In this document: one piece after another, positions 62,822 through 64,000 of the stretch
Numbering within the stretch: the stretch's first letter is position 1
Layout of the letters: the number at the start of each line of letters is the position of its first letter
Assembly (NCBI GenBank): GCA_026120185.1
Contig: JANUWF010002061.1
Location: forward strand, 2,294,001 to 2,358,000
Source: Voacanga thouarsii
Lineage: Eukaryota > Streptophyta > Magnoliopsida > Gentianales > Apocynaceae
Direction: 5' to 3'
Length of the DNA: 64,000 bases
Position numbers and translations under genes: made by a program
The notes under the pieces: model-generated
Database searches by the model: none
Seen by the model: only the letters and a program-made list of their open reading frames with translations
Told to the model about the DNA's origin: nothing

Positions 62822-63110
62822 CTACATTCGTTTTACAATATAAGTAATTTTAAATTTGAAAAGTTTTTTCATAATATAGATCGTTTTATAAAATTTTATA
62901 AAAATTTATTATTATTTTTCAGCATTATCCCTCCTCCCTGTAATCTTTCTTTTTCTACTAATTATAACTTAACTCTCTTTAATTATCAAAATAGACAAAT
63001 ACTTAATTAGAGATATTTTTGAAAGTTTAGTTTTAAAATTATCTAAAATTTATAGACCTTTAATTCATGTATATAAGTTTAAAATGACTTATATTGTGAG
63101 ACAGAGATAG
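62822..63110. mobile_element. Stowaway-like MITE, 289-bp family
   Basis: Flanked by TA. Begins CTACATTCGTTTTACAATAT and ends ACTTATATTGTGAGACAGAG plus ATAG, inverse of each other. A relative lies at about 32025-32308 in the DMR6-like intron. Confidence 0.7.
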
Positions 63111-63480
63111 TATTAATTTTAAATTATAACAAAATTTTGCAGGTCTTTCGGATTCTACAAACCTGCAAACTCTAGCCAACTTAGGCACTTGGTAATTTGC
63201 TTTTTGTTTCTGTCTTCATTGTTTAGGGAAAAGAAAAGTACAAAAATCGGTTCATGTCAATGCTATTCTAATGCTTCGATTCTTAAATAATTATTACTTT
63301 TAAATTTTTTTTATCTCTAACTGTTTATTATTTTGAAAAATTAGTAATGTATTTATTATCTTTCTCAATTTTGCTATTATTATTTACTATTATTCTATTA
63401 AACTATAATATATTTTATTTTTAATTTTCAAACAAATTCTATAAAGAATTATTCATTTTTCTTCTAAATGTATATTATAA

Positions 63481-64000
63481 ATGTCAAGAGGGGATTAAAT
63501 TGTCCATATTATTTTTATAAGATTTTTTTAAAAAAAAAAAACTTTTCAACTTCTTTAATAAATAGTGTAGATTTTATAATCTTGCCACCTAAACATTTTA
63601 ATGGTTGAGATTAGTTTGGTCGTTATGGGTAAAATAGTCATTGAATATATATAATATTATTTTTAATCAAAAAATTATGAAAATTATTTATAACTATTAA
63701 TAACTATATTAATAACTATACACTTATTTATTCTATTATTAACTATTAATAACCATATTAATAATTCATAGAATGTCAAGAGGAGATTGAATTGACCATA
63801 TTATTTTTTTAAGAATTTTTTTTTTAAAAAAAATCTTTTCAACTTCCTTAATGAATGGTATAGATTTTAAAATCCTCCCGCCTAAACTTTTCAATGGTTG
63901 AGATTGGTTTGATCATCATGGGTAAAATAGTCATTGAACATGTATAATATTATTTTTAACAAAAAATTATGAAAATTATTTATAACTATTAATAACCATA
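63481..64000. repeat. Two tandem copies of a 292-bp AT-rich unit
   Basis: The unit starts ATGTCAAGAGG at 63481 and again at 63773. The copies agree for most of their length, including GGTTGAGATT and GGGTAAAATAGTCATTGAA. The second copy runs off the window. Non-coding. Confidence 0.75.

Noticed and set aside
1..64000. CRISPR arrays, bacterial operons, rRNA or organelle DNA
   Set aside because: No spaced short repeats, no such gene order; introns and plant families show nuclear plant DNA.

Overview
This window is nuclear DNA from a flowering plant, almost certainly a eudicot. It is AT-rich, its genes carry GT-AG introns, and the proteins I recognise (NAC-alpha, COMT, a DMR6-type oxygenase, TTG1, an RKD factor) are plant families. 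Genes are separated by long stretches rich in transposons. I cannot name the species from the sequence alone. Several ATG choices and all splice sites below were read by eye from the DNA; they fit the reading frame but have no transcript support.

Layout. 0-6.6 kb: a broken ORF with 43-residue tandem repeats (-), a fold-back MITE, a four-exon NAC-alpha gene (-, 1737-4173) with telo-box and TGGGCC motifs upstream, and a three-exon RIN13-like Cys/His protein (-, 5726-6586). 6.9-13.6 kb: AT-rich spacer with a 127-bp Mutator-like MITE with a perfect 9-bp target duplication. 13.8-16.1 kb: a three-exon caffeic-acid O-methyltransferase-like gene (+). 19.0-25.9 kb: a decayed Ty1/copia element with both LTRs, a 5-bp target duplication and a young 1.3-kb internal tandem duplication. 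26.9-27.2 kb: a solo LTR of a second copia family. 28.1-36.1 kb: a DMR6/DLO-type 2-oxoglutarate oxygenase gene (-) with two very large introns full of Stowaway-like MITEs, plus an inverted copy of its own last coding bases in the 3' flank. 38.2 kb: a clean tRNA-type SINE. 40-44.7 kb: an inverted TRIM, a LARD-like element with about 2-kb LTRs, and a tandem array of six TRIM LTRs. 46.6-51.8 kb: a second copia element (-) of the solo-LTR family, in which the protease/integrase segment is replaced by an RKD (RWP-RK) transcription-factor gene on the opposite strand. 52.5-53.6 kb: an intact single-exon TTG1-type WD40 gene (+). 58.9-61 kb: a MITE nested in a MITE, a small RING-H2 gene (+) and a LINE-type RNase H remnant. 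The window ends in MITE and tandem-repeat DNA.

The coding genes do not form a pathway cluster: they cover translation (NAC-alpha), phenylpropanoid methylation (COMT), salicylate turnover (DMR6-like) and epidermal/flavonoid regulation (TTG1). The most unusual object is the RKD gene inside the copia element. It keeps its introns and lies antisense to the element's own transcription, which would let introns survive a retrotransposition cycle. It also has an in-frame stop after the RWP-RK domain.
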